A stretch of 64,000 nt of DNA, from the NCBI GenBank assembly GCA_900752065.1, contig CAADTT010000026.1, positions 1 to 64,000 on the forward strand, read 5' to 3'. The translations under genes were made by a program, and so were the position numbers. Shown in pieces: positions 15,672-24,533 of this stretch. The first letter of the stretch is position 1, and each line of letters begins with the position of its first letter. Source of the DNA: Lachnospiraceae bacterium. Lineage in GTDB: Bacteria; Bacillota; Clostridia; Lachnospirales; Lachnospiraceae. The notes under the pieces are model-generated. The model was not told the origin of the DNA. It worked only from the letters and a program-made list of their open reading frames with translations, and searched no databases.

Positions 15672-18600
15672 TTACTTTTCTTCTGCCTTCAGATTCTTCA
15701 TCGCCGTAGACAGCATCAGTTTGATTCGGTTGAGCTGATTTACCTCGCTGGCTCCCGGATCGTAGTCGATGGCTACGATGTTGGAGAGCGGATACTGGTG
15801 CCGCAGCTCTTTGATGACGCCTTTTCCGACTACATGGTTCGGCAGGCAGCCGAAGGGCTGGGTACACACGATGTTGTTTGTGCCGGAGTGAATCAGCTCC
15901 AGCATCTCTCCGGTCAGGAACCATCCTTCGCCTGTCTGGTTGCCCAGAGATACGATGGATTTTGCATAGTTTGCCAGATTCTCGATGTGAGCGGGCGGGT
16001 CAAAGTGCTCGCTCTTTGCAAATTCTTCTGCGGCGGTCTTACGGAACATTTCAAGGGCTTTGATTCCCAGATTACTGAATCGCGCGGTGGACTTCTTCAT
16101 ACCAAGTTCTTCTGCTTTGAAGTTGCTGTTGTAGAAGCAGTAAAGCAGGAAGTCCGCCAGGTCAGGCACGACAGCCTCGGCGCCTTCCGCTTCCAGCAGA
16201 TCTACCAGGTAGTTATTGGCAGCCGGCAGGAATTTTACCAGAATCTCACCGACGACGCCGACCTTCGGCTTCTTCTCATCTGTAATCGGCAGCTTATCAA
16301 AGTCCCGGATGATTTCACGGCAGAGTTTTTTAAACTCTCCGTAGGAAGGATTTTTGCCGGAAATGAATTTCTTACAGCGTTCCTCCCATTTCTGATGAAG
16401 GGCATTGGCGGAGCCTTTCACCTGCTCATAAGGGCGCATCCGGTAGAGACAGCGCATAAAGATGTCTCCGAAGATCAGACCGTAGATTCCACGCATGGCA
16501 AGCCCGGGGGAAAGCTTAAATCCCGGATTCTTTTCCAGACCGCTCAGGTTGATGGAGATGACGGGAATCTGGGGATGCCCCGCTTTTTCCAGCGCACGCC
16601 GGATGAACCCGATGTAGTTGCTGGCACGGCAGCCGCCGCCCGTCTGGGAAATCAATACGGCTGTTTTATTCAGGTCATATTTGCCGGACTGAATCGCCTC
16701 CATGATCTGTCCCACGACGATCAGAGACGGATAGCAGGCATCATTGTTTACGTATTTCAGTCCCACATCCACCGTCTTCCGGTTGTCTGTCTTTCCGAGT
16801 ACTTCCAGATGGTAGCCGGAAGCGTTGAAAGCTGTTTCCAGCAGATTAAAGTGAAGCGGCGCCATCTGCGGACAGAGAATGGTGTAGTCTTTCCGCATCT
16901 GTTTCGTAAAGATCACACGATTGATGTTGGCAGGTGCGATGTTGCGGTGCGTCTCCTTCTGTTCCCGCACACGGATCGCAGCAATCAGGGAGCGGATACG
17001 GATGCGGGCGGCGCCCAGGTTGTTGACCTCATCGATCTTCAGGCAGGTGTAGATCTTTCCGGACTTTGTCAGAATATCGCCGACCGCATCGGTGGTGACG
17101 GCATCCAGACCGCAGCCAAAGGAATTGAGCTGGATCAGATCCAGATCGTCAACCGTCTTTACATAGTTTGCCGCAGCGTAGAGGCGGCTGTGATACATCC
17201 ACTGGTCCATGACGATCAGCGGGCGCTCCGGCGGATTGATATCAGAAATCGAATCCTCCGTCAGAACAGCAAGACCGTAGGAATTGATCAGCTCCGGGAT
17301 TCCGTGGTTGATCTCGGAATCGATGTGGTAAGGACGGCCTGCCAGCACGATGCCCCGGCGGTGGTTCTCCTTCATCCACTGCAGTGTTTTCTGGCCTTCC
17401 TCATAAACGGCCTGACGGCAGCGGTCCATCTCCTCCCAGCCTTCCTTTGCGGCGGTGCGGATCTCCTCTGCCGGAATCTCCGGAAAAGTTTTAATCAACT
17501 GGTTTGCGGCAGTCTCCAGACTGGTCAGCGCCAGGAAGGGATTGCGAAAGTCGATGTTCTCCGTTTTCAGCTCATCGATGTTGTTCTTAATGTTTTCAGC
17601 ATAAGAAGTGACGATGGGGCAGTTGTAGTGGTTGTTGGAGTCAGGGAATTCATTTCTCTCATAGGGAATACACGGATAGAAGATGAATTTCACGCCCTGT
17701 TTGATCAGCCAGGTCACATGTCCGTGGGCCAGCTTCGCCGGGTAGCACTCGGACTCGCTGGGGATGGACTCGATGCCCAGCTCGTAAATCTTCCGGTTGG
17801 AAGGCGGGGAAAGAATCACCCGGTATCCAAGCTTCGTAAAGAAGGTATGCCAGAACGGGTAGTTTTCGTACATGTTCAGGACACGGGGGATTCCCACCAC
17901 GCCCCTTCTGGCCTCGTCCATTTCCAGGGAAGCGCGCTTAAACAGCAGCTTATTTTTAAAATCATAGAGATTCGGAATGTTCTCTTTATTTTTTTCCTTG
18001 CCGATACCCCGCTCGCAGCGGTTTCCGCTGACGAACTGGCGGCCTCCGGTAAAGCGGTTGATGGTCAGACGGCACTGGTTCGTGCAGCCCTTACACTTTG
18101 CCATGGTGGTGGTAAACTCCAGGCGGTTGATCTTATCGATGGAGAGCATGGTTGTCTCCATGCCGTCTTGATAGCGTTCCCTGGCGATCAGAGCTGCGCC
18201 GAAGGCACCCATGATCCCGGCAATGTCCGGCCGGATGGCCTCGCAGTCTGCGATTTTCTCAAAGCTGCGGAGTACGGCATCGTTGTAGAAGGTGCCGCCC
18301 TGGACGACGATATGACGTCCAAGCTCTGAGGCATCGGAAACCTTAATTACCTTATATAAAGCATTTTTGATGACAGAGTAGGCAAGCCCGGCGGAGATAT
18401 CAGAAACCTCTGCGCCCTCCTTCTGTGCCTGCTTTACTTTCGAGTTCATGAATACGGTACAGCGTGTCCCCAGGTCAATGGGATGCTTTGCAAAGAGCGC
18501 CGCTTTTGCGAAGTCCTGTACACTGTAGTTGAGGGATTTCGCGAAGGTTTCAATGAAAGAGCCGCAGCCGGAGGAACAGGCCTCGTTGAGCTGCACACTG

Positions 18601-19916
18601 TCTACGGTCTGGTTCTTGATCTTGATACATTTCATATCCTGACCGCCGATGTCCAAGATGCAGTCTACCTCCGGGTCAAAGAAAGCAGCGGCATAATAGT
18701 GGGAAACCGTCTCCACCTCGCCCTCATCCAGCATCAGAGCCGCCTTGATCAGCGCTTCGCCGTATCCCGTGGAGCAGGAGTAGACGATCTTTGCCGTGGA
18801 GGGCAGCAGGCTGTAGATTTCCTTAATAGCCCGGATAGTCGTCTTTAGGGGACTTCCGTTGTTGTTGCTGTAAAAGGAATAGAGCAATGCGCCGTCCTCG
18901 CCTACCAGGGCCGCTTTTGTGGTGGTAGAGCCTGCGTCGATGCCGAGGAAGCAGTTGCCCTCGTAGGTTTCCAGGTCACCCGTCACCACGTTATATTGGT
19001 TCTGGCGGCGGATAAACGTTTCATAGTCCTCCTTCGAGGAAAAGAGCGGCTCCATGCGGGCTACCTCAAACTCCATCTTGATGGAGGAAGAAAGCTTCCC
19101 AATCATATCGCTAAGAGAGATGGTAACCTCTTCTTTATAATTCATGGCGGAGCCGATGGCTGCAAACAGGTGGGAATTTTCCGGCGTGATAGCGTGGGCA
19201 TCGTCCAGTTTGAGCGTGCGGATAAAAGCAGCCTTCAGCTCAGAAAGGAAGTGCAGAGGGCCGCCTAAGAACGCCACATGGCCGCGTATCGGTTTGCCGC
19301 AGGCGAGACCGCTGATGGTCTGATTTACTACCGCCTGAAAGATTGATGCGGAAAGGTCCTCCTTCGTAGCGCCCTCGTTGATCAGGGGCTGGATATCGGA
19401 CTTGGCAAATACGCCGCAGCGTGCCGCGATGTCGTAGAGGGACTTATAGTTTTTTGCATATTCATTGAGTCCGGTGGCGTCTGTCTGCAGCAGGGAGGCC
19501 ATCTGGTCGATGAAGGAGCCAGTACCTCCGGCACAGATTCCGTTCATTCGCTGCTCCACAGAGCCGCCCTCAAAATAGATGATCTTCGCATCTTCGCCGC
19601 CAAGCTCGATGGCTACGTCCGTCTGCGGGGCGTAGTCCTGAAGGGCAGTAGAGACTGCGATAACCTCCTGGACAAAGGGAACGCCCAGGTGTTTTGCCAG
19701 GGTCAGTCCGCCGGAGCCCGTGATCATAGGGGCAACCGTAAGCTCCCCAAGCTTGTCATAGGCTTTCTTCAAAAGGGAAGCCAGGGTTTCCTGAATATTT
19801 GCGTAATGGCGCTCGTAATCAGAAAACAGAAGCTCTTTTTGGGGACTTAATATTGCGATCTTTACGGTGGTGGAACCGATGTCGATTCCAAGAGTATGTA
19901 AATTCGTATGTTTCAT
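15672..19916 (-). CDS. Fused 2-hydroxyacyl-CoA dehydratase activase / BadF-BcrA-type protein
   Basis: A 1414-residue cytoplasmic protein. Two ASKHA-fold ATPase domains come first: LGIDIGSTTVKIAIL (residue 8 on) with cluster cysteine in GICAGGTGSFIDQ, and LGIDAGSTTTKAALVG (about 325) with NEACSSGCGSFIETF. Each subunit of a normal HgdC-type activase has one such domain and a shared [4Fe-4S] cluster. A cysteine pair CKGCTNQC follows (about 615), then a DUF2229-type region (about 660-880) and a C-terminal HgdB/C-like region (about 1000-1414) with CPQMAPLHF and TGGGCRASNYIGF. Such fusions are common in Clostridia, but their substrate is unknown; no dehydratase alpha/beta genes lie nearby. A SD sits 24 nt from the ATG, with a palindrome between (see separate entry). 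Confidence 0.9.
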   Translation of the reverse strand: MKHTNLHTLGIDIGSTTVKIAILSPQKELLFSDYERHYANIQETLASLLKKAYDKLGELTVAPMITGSGGLTLAKHLGVPFVQEVIAVSTALQDYAPQTDVAIELGGEDAKIIYFEGGSVEQRMNGICAGGTGSFIDQMASLLQTDATGLNEYAKNYKSLYDIAARCGVFAKSDIQPLINEGATKEDLSASIFQAVVNQTISGLACGKPIRGHVAFLGGPLHFLSELKAAFIRTLKLDDAHAITPENSHLFAAIGSAMNYKEEVTISLSDMIGKLSSSIKMEFEVARMEPLFSSKEDYETFIRRQNQYNVVTGDLETYEGNCFLGIDAGSTTTKAALVGEDGALLYSFYSNNNGSPLKTTIRAIKEIYSLLPSTAKIVYSCSTGYGEALIKAALMLDEGEVETVSHYYAAAFFDPEVDCILDIGGQDMKCIKIKNQTVDSVQLNEACSSGCGSFIETFAKSLNYSVQDFAKAALFAKHPIDLGTRCTVFMNSKVKQAQKEGAEVSDISAGLAYSVIKNALYKVIKVSDASELGRHIVVQGGTFYNDAVLRSFEKIADCEAIRPDIAGIMGAFGAALIARERYQDGMETTMLSIDKINRLEFTTTMAKCKGCTNQCRLTINRFTGGRQFVSGNRCERGIGKEKNKENIPNLYDFKNKLLFKRASLEMDEARRGVVGIPRVLNMYENYPFWHTFFTKLGYRVILSPPSNRKIYELGIESIPSESECYPAKLAHGHVTWLIKQGVKFIFYPCIPYERNEFPDSNNHYNCPIVTSYAENIKNNIDELKTENIDFRNPFLALTSLETAANQLIKTFPEIPAEEIRTAAKEGWEEMDRCRQAVYEEGQKTLQWMKENHRRGIVLAGRPYHIDSEINHGIPELINSYGLAVLTEDSISDINPPERPLIVMDQWMYHSRLYAAANYVKTVDDLDLIQLNSFGCGLDAVTTDAVGDILTKSGKIYTCLKIDEVNNLGAARIRIRSLIAAIRVREQKETHRNIAPANINRVIFTKQMRKDYTILCPQMAPLHFNLLETAFNASGYHLEVLGKTDNRKTVDVGLKYVNNDACYPSLIVVGQIMEAIQSGKYDLNKTAVLISQTGGGCRASNYIGFIRRALEKAGHPQIPVISINLSGLEKNPGFKLSPGLAMRGIYGLIFGDIFMRCLYRMRPYEQVKGSANALHQKWEERCKKFISGKNPSYGEFKKLCREIIRDFDKLPITDEKKPKVGVVGEILVKFLPAANNYLVDLLEAEGAEAVVPDLADFLLYCFYNSNFKAEELGMKKSTARFSNLGIKALEMFRKTAAEEFAKSEHFDPPAHIENLANYAKSIVSLGNQTGEGWFLTGEMLELIHSGTNNIVCTQPFGCLPNHVVGKGVIKELRHQYPLSNIVAIDYDPGASEVNQLNRIKLMLSTAMKNLKAEEK

Positions 19917-19923
19917 ATACAGT

Positions 19924-19939
19924 TACAGCGTACGCTGTA
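19924..19939 (-). promoter_or_regulatory. 16-bp perfect palindrome between SD and start codon of the activase gene
   Basis: TACAGCGTACGCTGTA is a perfect 16-bp palindrome. On the - strand, AGGAGG (19941-19946) lies just upstream of it and the ATG just downstream. Folding into a hairpin would shorten the SD-to-start distance from 24 nt to about 8-10. It could equally be a protein-binding dyad. Confidence 0.6.
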
Positions 19940-19994
19940 TCCTCCTTACTATTTAAATAAGTTCGGTTTGCTGTTACATTTAAAGGTCTTGCCT

Positions 19995-20023
19995 ATTATA
20001 CGACAAAGTTCGGGAAATATCAA
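19995..20023 (-). promoter_or_regulatory. Sigma-A-type promoter for the activase gene
   Basis: Read on the - strand: TTGATA (20023-20018), 17-bp spacer, TATAAT (20000-19995). Close to consensus and about 80 bp upstream of the activase start. Confidence 0.68.
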
Positions 20024-20117
20024 ATGTTAGAAATAAAAAAGTAATAGTAATTGTTACCGATTATTCTAAGAGAGTGTATGCGGGGATGTGGGGAAACATG
20101 CAAATACATGGTTTTGG

Positions 20118-20146
20118 TTGTATTATCCGGAAAAATTCGTTATACT
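20118..20146 (+). promoter_or_regulatory. Sigma-A-type promoter for the PF09820 ATPase gene and tgt
   Basis: TTGTAT (20118-20123), 17-bp spacer, TATACT (20141-20146), 62 bp upstream of the ATPase start. It is divergent from the activase promoter. Confidence 0.62.
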
Positions 20147-20207
20147 AAGAAAAATGGCAGGCTCTCAGGACAGATGAGGCAGGAGACCGCAGAGAGGAAG
20201 TGATACG

Positions 20208-21899
20208 ATGGCGTTTAAACCTTTGCCGATCGGCATAGAAAATTTTCAGGAGCTGATAGAGAAGGGTTATTATTATGTAGATAAAACACGTTTTATAAAA
20301 GAACTGTTGGATTTTGGCGGAAAGGTAAACCTGGTTACCCGGCCGAGAAGGTTCGGAAAGACACTGAATATGAGTATGCTCCGCTGTTTTTTTGAGAGAG
20401 CGGAACGAGACACAGAACGGCTCTTTCGGGGACTGGCAATCATGGATGCCGGGGAGGATTACACAAAGCATATGGCGCAGTATCCGGTCATCAGCATTTC
20501 TCTGAAATCCATGAAGCAGTCTAACTATGAACTGTCTTATATCCAGATGAAAAAGGAAATAGCGGAAGAGTTTGGAAGGCATGATGAGCTTTTAGACTCC
20601 AGTAAACTGACAGAGGCAGAAAAGAGGCGCTATCAGTCCATCCGTGATGTGCAGGGAAGCGAAGCGGATTATCTGGACGCACTGAAATTTTTATCCGCAT
20701 GCATGGTAAAACATTATGGGAAAAAAGTCATTCTTTTGATTGATGAGTATGATGTTCCGCTGGAAAATTCCTATTTCGGAGGATTTTATGATAAAATGAT
20801 CGCAGTCATCCGCTCACTGTTTGAGTCGGCCCTAAAGACGAATGAAAATCTGGAGTTTTCTGTGATCACGGGCTGTCTTCGAATTTCGAAGGAGAGTATT
20901 TTTACAGGACTGAATAATTTGGAAATTATTTCTATCACAAATCCTGTTTATGCGGAGCATTTTGGCTTTACGAAACAGGAAGTGAAGGATATGCTTCATT
21001 TCTATGGCAGGGATGAGAGTATGGCTACAACAAAAAAATGGTATGACGGATATCTTTTTGGCACGGCGGAGGTGTATAATCCCTGGAGTGTGCTGAATTT
21101 TATGAAGCAGTTGTGGATGAACCCACGCGCATTTCCCCAGCCCTTCTGGTCAAATACCAGTTCAAACAGCATCGTCAGAACTCTGGTGGAGAGGGCGGAT
21201 ATCAGGACGAAACAGGAGATCGAGACCCTGATCGAAGGCGGCAGCATTGAGAAACTCATCCACGAGGATATCACCTGTGAGGATATCGGAGCGGATCAGG
21301 CAAATGAGAATCTGTGGAATTTTCTGTTTTTCACAGGATATTTAAAAAAGACGAAGGAACGCATGGAGGGGAATGTGCGGTACGTCACATTGACGATCCC
21401 CAATGAAGAGATCCGGTATCTTTATAAAAATACAGTATTGTCCTGGTTTGGGCAGAAGGTCAGGAAAAAGGATTTTACGATGTTCTACCGGAGCATCGTT
21501 CAGGGGGATGTATCTGCTTTTGAAAAGACGGTCACGGAAATGCTTCGGGAGGGCATCAGCTTCTATGACAGCAAAGAAGCGTTTTATCACGGTTTTCTTA
21601 TGGGGCTTTTGAACGGCATGGAGGATTACTATGCCTATTCCAACAGAGAAGCGGGGGATGGCCGCTATGATATCTGCCTGAAAAGCCTGGATGTGGAAAA
21701 ACCGGCGGTGATCCTGGAGCTGAAGCTGGCTGTGAGCTACCGGGATATGGAGACAAAAAGCCGGATGGCGGTGGAGCAGATTAATCTGAAACGGTATGAA
21801 GAGGAGCTGGTTCAGGACGGCTATGAAAAGGTTTTATGCTACGGCATTGCCTTCTATAAAAAAAATTGTAAAATAAATTTGGTGGTGAATGATGTATAA
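20208..21899 (+). CDS. PF09820 AAA-ATPase-like protein with C-terminal PD-(D/E)XK nuclease domain
   Basis: A 563-residue protein of a family amplified in gut Firmicutes and Bacteroidetes. The N-terminus holds the family opener (PLPIGIENFQELIEKGYYYV, DKTRFIKELL) followed by Walker A-like RPRRFGKT (about 44-51) and Walker B VILLIDEYDVP (about 176-186). The C-terminus matches the PDDEXK_9 domain, with GDGRYDICL and the catalytic-type VILELKLA (about 503). It belongs to the same family as the 43-44.6 kb gene and the remnant near 36.5 kb. The stop lies inside the first codons of tgt, so both are on one transcript, an odd pairing with a tRNA-modification gene. Ribosome site GAGGAAG precedes the ATG. 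Biological role unknown; defence, toxin or mobile functions have been suggested for relatives. Confidence 0.9.
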   Translation: MAFKPLPIGIENFQELIEKGYYYVDKTRFIKELLDFGGKVNLVTRPRRFGKTLNMSMLRCFFERAERDTERLFRGLAIMDAGEDYTKHMAQYPVISISLKSMKQSNYELSYIQMKKEIAEEFGRHDELLDSSKLTEAEKRRYQSIRDVQGSEADYLDALKFLSACMVKHYGKKVILLIDEYDVPLENSYFGGFYDKMIAVIRSLFESALKTNENLEFSVITGCLRISKESIFTGLNNLEIISITNPVYAEHFGFTKQEVKDMLHFYGRDESMATTKKWYDGYLFGTAEVYNPWSVLNFMKQLWMNPRAFPQPFWSNTSSNSIVRTLVERADIRTKQEIETLIEGGSIEKLIHEDITCEDIGADQANENLWNFLFFTGYLKKTKERMEGNVRYVTLTIPNEEIRYLYKNTVLSWFGQKVRKKDFTMFYRSIVQGDVSAFEKTVTEMLREGISFYDSKEAFYHGFLMGLLNGMEDYYAYSNREAGDGRYDICLKSLDVEKPAVILELKLAVSYRDMETKSRMAVEQINLKRYEEELVQDGYEKVLCYGIAFYKKNCKINLVVNDV

Positions 21900-23025
21900 G
21901 TTATTAAAAAGAGACGGATTAGCAAAGAGGGGAGAGCTTCACACCGTACATGGTGTGATCCAGACCCCGGTTTTTATGAATGTGGGGACAGCGGCAGCCA
22001 TTAAAGGCGCTGTGGCCACGACGGATCTGCAGGAGATCGGGACCCAGGTGGAGCTGTCGAATACGTATCATCTACATGTGAGGCCGGGAGATCAGGTGGT
22101 AAAGAAACTCGGCGGATTACATAAGTTTATGAACTGGGACAAGCCGATTCTGACAGACTCCGGCGGATTCCAGGTGTTTTCTCTGGCGGGACTTCGAAAG
22201 ATTAAGGAGGAAGGCGTTTACTTCAATTCCCATGTAGACGGAAGAAAAATTTTCATGGGACCGGAGGAGAGTATGCAGATCCAGTCGAATCTGGCATCTA
22301 CCATTGCTATGGCTTTTGATGAATGCCCCTCCAGTGTGGCGGAGCGTTCTTACGTACAGGCATCGGTAGAACGCACGACCCGCTGGCTGGCACGGTGTAA
22401 GGCGGAGATGCAGCGGCTGAACGGTCTGCCGGATACGATCAATCCCCACCAAATGCTCTTTGCGATCAATCAGGGCGCCATTTACGACGATATCCGCATT
22501 GAACATGCGAAGGAGATCGCAGCGATGGAGCTGGACGGCTATGCCGTGGGCGGTCTGGCCGTGGGGGAGTCCCATGAGGAAATGTATCATATTCTGGATG
22601 TGACTGTGCCGTATCTTCCGGTGGAGAAACCTACCTATCTGATGGGGGTGGGGACGCCGGCAAATATTCTGGAGGCGGTAGACCGGGGCGTGGATTTCTT
22701 TGACTGTGTGTACCCCAGCAGAAACGGACGTCACGGACATGTGTACACCAGCCGCGGCAAGCTGAACCTGTTTAATGCAAAGTACGAGCTGGATGACCGG
22801 CCGATCGAGGAGGGCTGCCAGTGTCCGGCATGCCGCAGCTACAGCAGGGCGTATATCCGCCATCTTTTAAAGGCGAAGGAAATGCTGGGAATGCGTCTGT
22901 GCGTCCTCCATAATCTGTATTTTTATAATCATCTGATGGAAGAGATCAGAAACGCCATCGATGCCGGAGAATACAAGAGCTATAAGAAAGCGAAGCTGGA
23001 AGGGCTGTTGGGAGAGCAGCCATAA
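21892..23025 (+). CDS. tgt: tRNA-guanine transglycosylase (queuosine pathway)
   Basis: A 377-residue enzyme that exchanges guanine 34 in tRNAs with GUN anticodons for preQ1, on the way to queuosine. The active-site aspartate sits in LTDSGGFQVFSL (about 90) and the nucleophile aspartate in DCVYPSRNGRHGH (about 265). The zinc site is CQCPACRSYSRAYIRH with a second histidine in VLHNLYFYNH. Length is normal. An ATG three bases upstream (21889) is also possible; the upstream ATPase gene ends within this start region, giving translational coupling. A hairpin terminator follows. In many Firmicutes tgt neighbours queA and yajC; yajC is present here on the opposite strand. Confidence 0.96.
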   Translation: MYKLLKRDGLAKRGELHTVHGVIQTPVFMNVGTAAAIKGAVATTDLQEIGTQVELSNTYHLHVRPGDQVVKKLGGLHKFMNWDKPILTDSGGFQVFSLAGLRKIKEEGVYFNSHVDGRKIFMGPEESMQIQSNLASTIAMAFDECPSSVAERSYVQASVERTTRWLARCKAEMQRLNGLPDTINPHQMLFAINQGAIYDDIRIEHAKEIAAMELDGYAVGGLAVGESHEEMYHILDVTVPYLPVEKPTYLMGVGTPANILEAVDRGVDFFDCVYPSRNGRHGHVYTSRGKLNLFNAKYELDDRPIEEGCQCPACRSYSRAYIRHLLKAKEMLGMRLCVLHNLYFYNHLMEEIRNAIDAGEYKSYKKAKLEGLLGEQP

Positions 23026-23044
23026 TTTTCTTCAAAAAAAATAA

Positions 23045-23075
23045 GAAATGCCGGAGAGATCCGGCATTTCCTGTT
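23045..23075. terminator. Bidirectional terminator between tgt and yajC
   Basis: GAAATGCCGG (23045-23054) pairs with CCGGCATTTC (23061-23070) around AGAGAT. An A-rich run precedes it and TGTTGTTTT follows, serving both convergent genes. Confidence 0.82.
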
Positions 23076-23078
23076 GTT

Positions 23079-23393
23079 TTATAATTCAGCCTTTTCAACT
23101 GCGGCAATCGCAGTTTTTTTCATCGGGATACGGCAGTTCTTATTGCTTCCGAATTCAACGATAACATCCTCATCGGTAATGTCGATGATCACGCCGTAAA
23201 AGCCGCCGGTAGTTACCACACTGTCGCCGATCGCCATCTCTGAGAGCATAGCGTCAATTCTTTTCTGCTCCTTTTTCTGCGGACGGATTGCCATAAAATA
23301 CATGATGACACCGATGACAAGCACATAAAAGATGAGCATAAAAAGGGCGGAACCGCCGCCTGCTGCCGCTTCTGTTCCTGATAATAAATTCAT
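23079..23393 (-). CDS. yajC: Preprotein translocase subunit YajC
   Basis: A 104-residue inner-membrane protein with one transmembrane helix near the N-terminus (LFMLIFYVLVIGVIMYFMAI, about 18-37) followed by the family hallmark RPQKKEQKRIDAMLSEM and the beta-rich GDSVVTTGGFYGVI segment. It associates with SecDF and supports Sec-dependent export, though it is not essential. Ribosome site AGGAGG is seen upstream on the - strand, with a promoter at 23455-23483. It converges on tgt. Length is typical. Confidence 0.95.
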   Translation of the reverse strand: MNLLSGTEAAAGGGSALFMLIFYVLVIGVIMYFMAIRPQKKEQKRIDAMLSEMAIGDSVVTTGGFYGVIIDITDEDVIVEFGSNKNCRIPMKKTAIAAVEKAEL

Positions 23394-23454
23394 GTTGTTT
23401 CCTCCTGTGTTTCATTCTGTAATTTCGGTTTTGACATCTGAACCAATCTTATCT

Positions 23455-23483
23455 ATCATACACAATTTATCAGCACACTTCAA
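23455..23483 (-). promoter_or_regulatory. Sigma-A-type promoter for yajC
   Basis: On the - strand: TTGAAG (23483-23478), 17-bp spacer, TATGAT (23460-23455). Confidence 0.58.
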
Positions 23484-23500
23484 GCATTTTCGGGAAAAAT

Positions 23501-24505
23501 TTATGAGTACGGCATAAACCGCCCGATAATTTCAGAAACGCCATCCTCGTTGTTGGTACGTTTGGTCACATAGTCTGCGGCAGCCTTCACCTCCGGAGCC
23601 GCATTCGCCATCGCCACGCCGATGCCGGCGGCCTGGATCATGGAAATATCGTTTTCCGCATCTCCGGCAGCGATCGTGTTCGCCAGAGGAATGCCAAGGT
23701 ATTCGCAGAGGATGCGGACAGCCGTGCCTTTGGAGATGCCCGGAGCAACATGCTCCAGATACTGGGGGCTGGAAAAGAAGCGGTCAAGCTTACCCTCACA
23801 CCATTCGGCAGTCCTATCACGGAAGCGCAGCAGCTTGTCGTGATCGTTCAGGTCCATGACGATCATCTTTACAGGCTCTTTGTCGAGCGCTTCGATGATG
23901 TCAGGGACGATGCGCCCCCGCACTTTTATGGATCTCATATAAGACTGGAGGGCTGGTGTGTCTGCTTCGGTGAGGATTTCCACATCATTGTAGGTCTGGC
24001 AGTGCAGTCCCATTTCTTTTGCTTTGTCAAAAATATAGCGGACATAGGGGAGCGGAACCGTTTTTCTGTAAATGCTCTTCTGATTTTCCGTATCGTAAAT
24101 CTCGCCGCCGTTAAAGGAGATGACATAGCACCCCTTTCCGGTAAGCCCCAGATTTTCCGCCTGTGCAATGGCGCTGACAAGAGGGCGGCCTGTGGCGATT
24201 ACGACGCTGTGTCCGGCTTCCAGCGCTTTTTTTATCGCTTTACGGTTCCCGGACGTAAATTCTTTCTGATCATTCAGGAGAGTACCGTCCAGATCAAGAA
24301 AAATGATTTTCCGGTTCTTTTCTTTTTCCATCAGTTCTTCCAGTGCCTCATCGCTGTCGGAGATCCACACATCTTCTTCCTCAGCCGTAAGGCCAAGGTA
24401 CTCTCTGAGCGTACAGGGTTCCTCACTATCGTTCCATTTGTCTGTTTCGTCAAAAATGGCTTCAAAGGGCAGTTCGCCTTTCATATATAATTCTCTGAAT
24501 TTCAT
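23501..24505 (-). CDS. Cof-type HAD-IIB phosphatase with extra N-terminal domain
   Basis: A 334-residue protein. The C-terminal 265 residues form a HAD-IIB (Cof) phosphatase: IIFLDLDGTLLNDQ holds the nucleophile and acid/base aspartates (about 68-81), VVIATGRPL is motif II, KEPVKMIVMD and the GDAENDISMIQAAG segment carry motifs III and IV. Relatives dephosphorylate sugar phosphates, pyridoxal phosphate or FMN. The first 65 residues (beginning MKFRELYMKGELPFEAIFDE, with CTLREYLGLTAEEEDVW) are an acidic domain that is not part of the HAD fold and looks like a small stand-alone Firmicute family fused here. It precedes a PHP phosphoesterase and shares the - strand with it; 28 bp separate them. 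Substrate unknown. Confidence 0.9.
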   Translation of the reverse strand: MKFRELYMKGELPFEAIFDETDKWNDSEEPCTLREYLGLTAEEEDVWISDSDEALEELMEKEKNRKIIFLDLDGTLLNDQKEFTSGNRKAIKKALEAGHSVVIATGRPLVSAIAQAENLGLTGKGCYVISFNGGEIYDTENQKSIYRKTVPLPYVRYIFDKAKEMGLHCQTYNDVEILTEADTPALQSYMRSIKVRGRIVPDIIEALDKEPVKMIVMDLNDHDKLLRFRDRTAEWCEGKLDRFFSSPQYLEHVAPGISKGTAVRILCEYLGIPLANTIAAGDAENDISMIQAAGIGVAMANAAPEVKAAADYVTKRTNNEDGVSEIIGRFMPYS

Positions 24506-24533
24506 AAATGCCTCCGGTATTTGGGGATGGGTA

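Noticed and set aside
15798..18329. 843-codon open frame antisense to the activase gene
   Set aside because: No ribosome site, no recognisable domain, and low-similarity composition expected from the complement of a biased coding sequence. The activase on the other strand is certain.
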